Assembly: GCA_033807695.1 (NCBI GenBank)
Contig: CM066308.1
Coordinates: forward strand, 2,914,001 to 2,978,000
Direction of reading: 5' to 3'
DNA from: Daedaleopsis sinensis
Taxonomy: Eukaryota > Basidiomycota > Agaricomycetes > Polyporales > Polyporaceae
Length of the DNA: 64,000 nucleotides
Of this stretch, positions 63,624-64,000 are shown piece after piece. The notes beneath the pieces are model-generated. The model ran no database searches. It was not told where the DNA came from and saw nothing but the letters and a program-made list of their open reading frames with translations. A program made the translations under genes and the position numbers. The first letter of the stretch is position 1. Each line of letters begins with the position of its first letter.

Positions 63624-64000
63624 TACGGTGCTTCATGCGCTTCTTGTTCTAGGATCTCGCGCTCTAGACGCTCTCTCTCCGCTTGTCGCATACGCATGAG
63701 AGTGAGTGATTCGTAGTCTAGACCAGGAACATCGGTTGCGGCATTTGGTTTTGGTTTGGGGGGTAGGGAATCGAAATCAGGCTGAGAGTGCTTGTCAGCT
63801 ATCTGCGGAACTAATGAAGACTGGAGGTGCGTACGAATGCTGATGGGAACGACGAGAATGGCCCGTCAGAGGATGGTGGTGGAGCTGGTGATGCAGAGGC
63901 CGGGGACGTGCGGTTGGAAGAAACCGAGTCGGGTACAGGACCAGCTTCGTTATTCGTCCCACCCAACTGCCCCATCTTCTTGAGCCAACCGATGAGCTCT
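63624..64000 (-). CDS. Unknown gene, 3' part, runs off the window
   Basis: Minus strand from the right edge: ELIGWLKKMGQLGGTNNEAG, a Ser/Pro-rich stretch (SSNRTSPASASPAPPPSSDG), then QIADKHSQPDFDSLPPKPKP, DVPGLDYESLTLMRMRQAER and ERLEREILEQEAHEAP before TAA (63624-63626). Joining the two parts needs a very short 32-nt intron (GTACGC...CGCAG, about 63804-63835), below the usual size here, so the exon structure is uncertain. The C-terminus is a charged helix, possibly a coiled coil. The family is not recognised; the 5' part lies outside the window. Confidence 0.5.

Noticed and set aside
1..64000. CRISPR arrays, prokaryotic operons, intact transposons, viral genes
   Set aside because: No spaced repeat arrays, no transposase, reverse transcriptase or integrase motifs, and no terminal repeats were seen. 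The genes are intron-rich and eukaryotic.

Overview
The window looks like nuclear DNA of a basidiomycete fungus, most likely an agaricomycete and perhaps a polypore. Coding sequence is GC-rich, most introns are about 45-70 nt with GTRNGT...YAG borders, and genes lie on both strands without operons. Several families are typical of or confined to Agaricomycetes: DUF6533, DUF6534 and DUF6535 proteins, a polyporopepsin-type aspartic protease, and a CE16 esterase. All identifications come from reading translations by eye; no database search was run.

Layout. 1-285: 3' end of a delta-12 fatty acid desaturase (+). 1104-1905: ribosomal protein eS19 (-). 2.9-10.2 kb: accessory block with a DUF6533 membrane protein (+), a CE16/GDSL esterase (-) and a DUF6535 protein (+); each shows at least one apparent frameshift. 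10.6-12.2 kb: F-box protein (-). 12.4-15.7 kb: ribonucleotide reductase large subunit RNR1 (-), sharing a promoter rich in MluI cell-cycle boxes with a small unknown gene at 16.0-16.6 kb (+). 17.5-18.8 kb: alpha/beta hydrolase (+), convergent with Egt1, the ergothioneine synthase (19.0-22.4 kb, -). 24.6-26.1 kb: polyporopepsin-like protease (+). 26.5-27.8 kb: BTB protein (-). 29.3-30.5 kb: secreted protein of unknown function (-). 33.1-34.8 kb: DUF6534-type membrane protein (+). 35.7-39.3 kb: large disordered protein of 1,104 aa (+). 42.2-44.0 kb: Fus1-like mucin/SH3 membrane protein (+). 46.4-49.1 kb: FYRN/FYRC nuclear protein (-). 52.1-53.6 kb: protein N-terminal amidase Nta1 (-). 54.3-56.0 kb: SNF1/AMPK beta subunit (+). 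57.9-62.2 kb: Rad4/XPC (+). 62.4-63.5 kb: relic of an M20 peptidase (+). 63.6 kb to the end: 3' part of an unknown gene (-).

Most genes are unrelated housekeeping or regulatory functions. The strongest functional link is RNR1 and its divergent neighbour, which share a promoter with four ACGCGT sites, the binding site of the G1/S factor MBF in other fungi; RNR1 also carries three more sites within its first 200 bp. Rad4 (nucleotide excision repair) and RNR1 (dNTP supply) both serve DNA maintenance but lie 42 kb apart. Three long gaps (39.3-42.2, 44.0-46.4 and 49.1-52.1 kb) flank the signalling and nuclear genes and contain no convincing gene apart from one weak candidate.

I did not find a clear new multi-gene system. 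The best leads are a 4-nt micro-exon and a duplicated Ile-Lys-Gln-Glu/Thr-Pro motif in RNR1, the unknown gene under the shared MluI-box promoter, an acidic tail on eS19, a GC-AG intron in NTA1, an in-frame optional intron in the F-box gene, and the frameshift-bearing accessory block.
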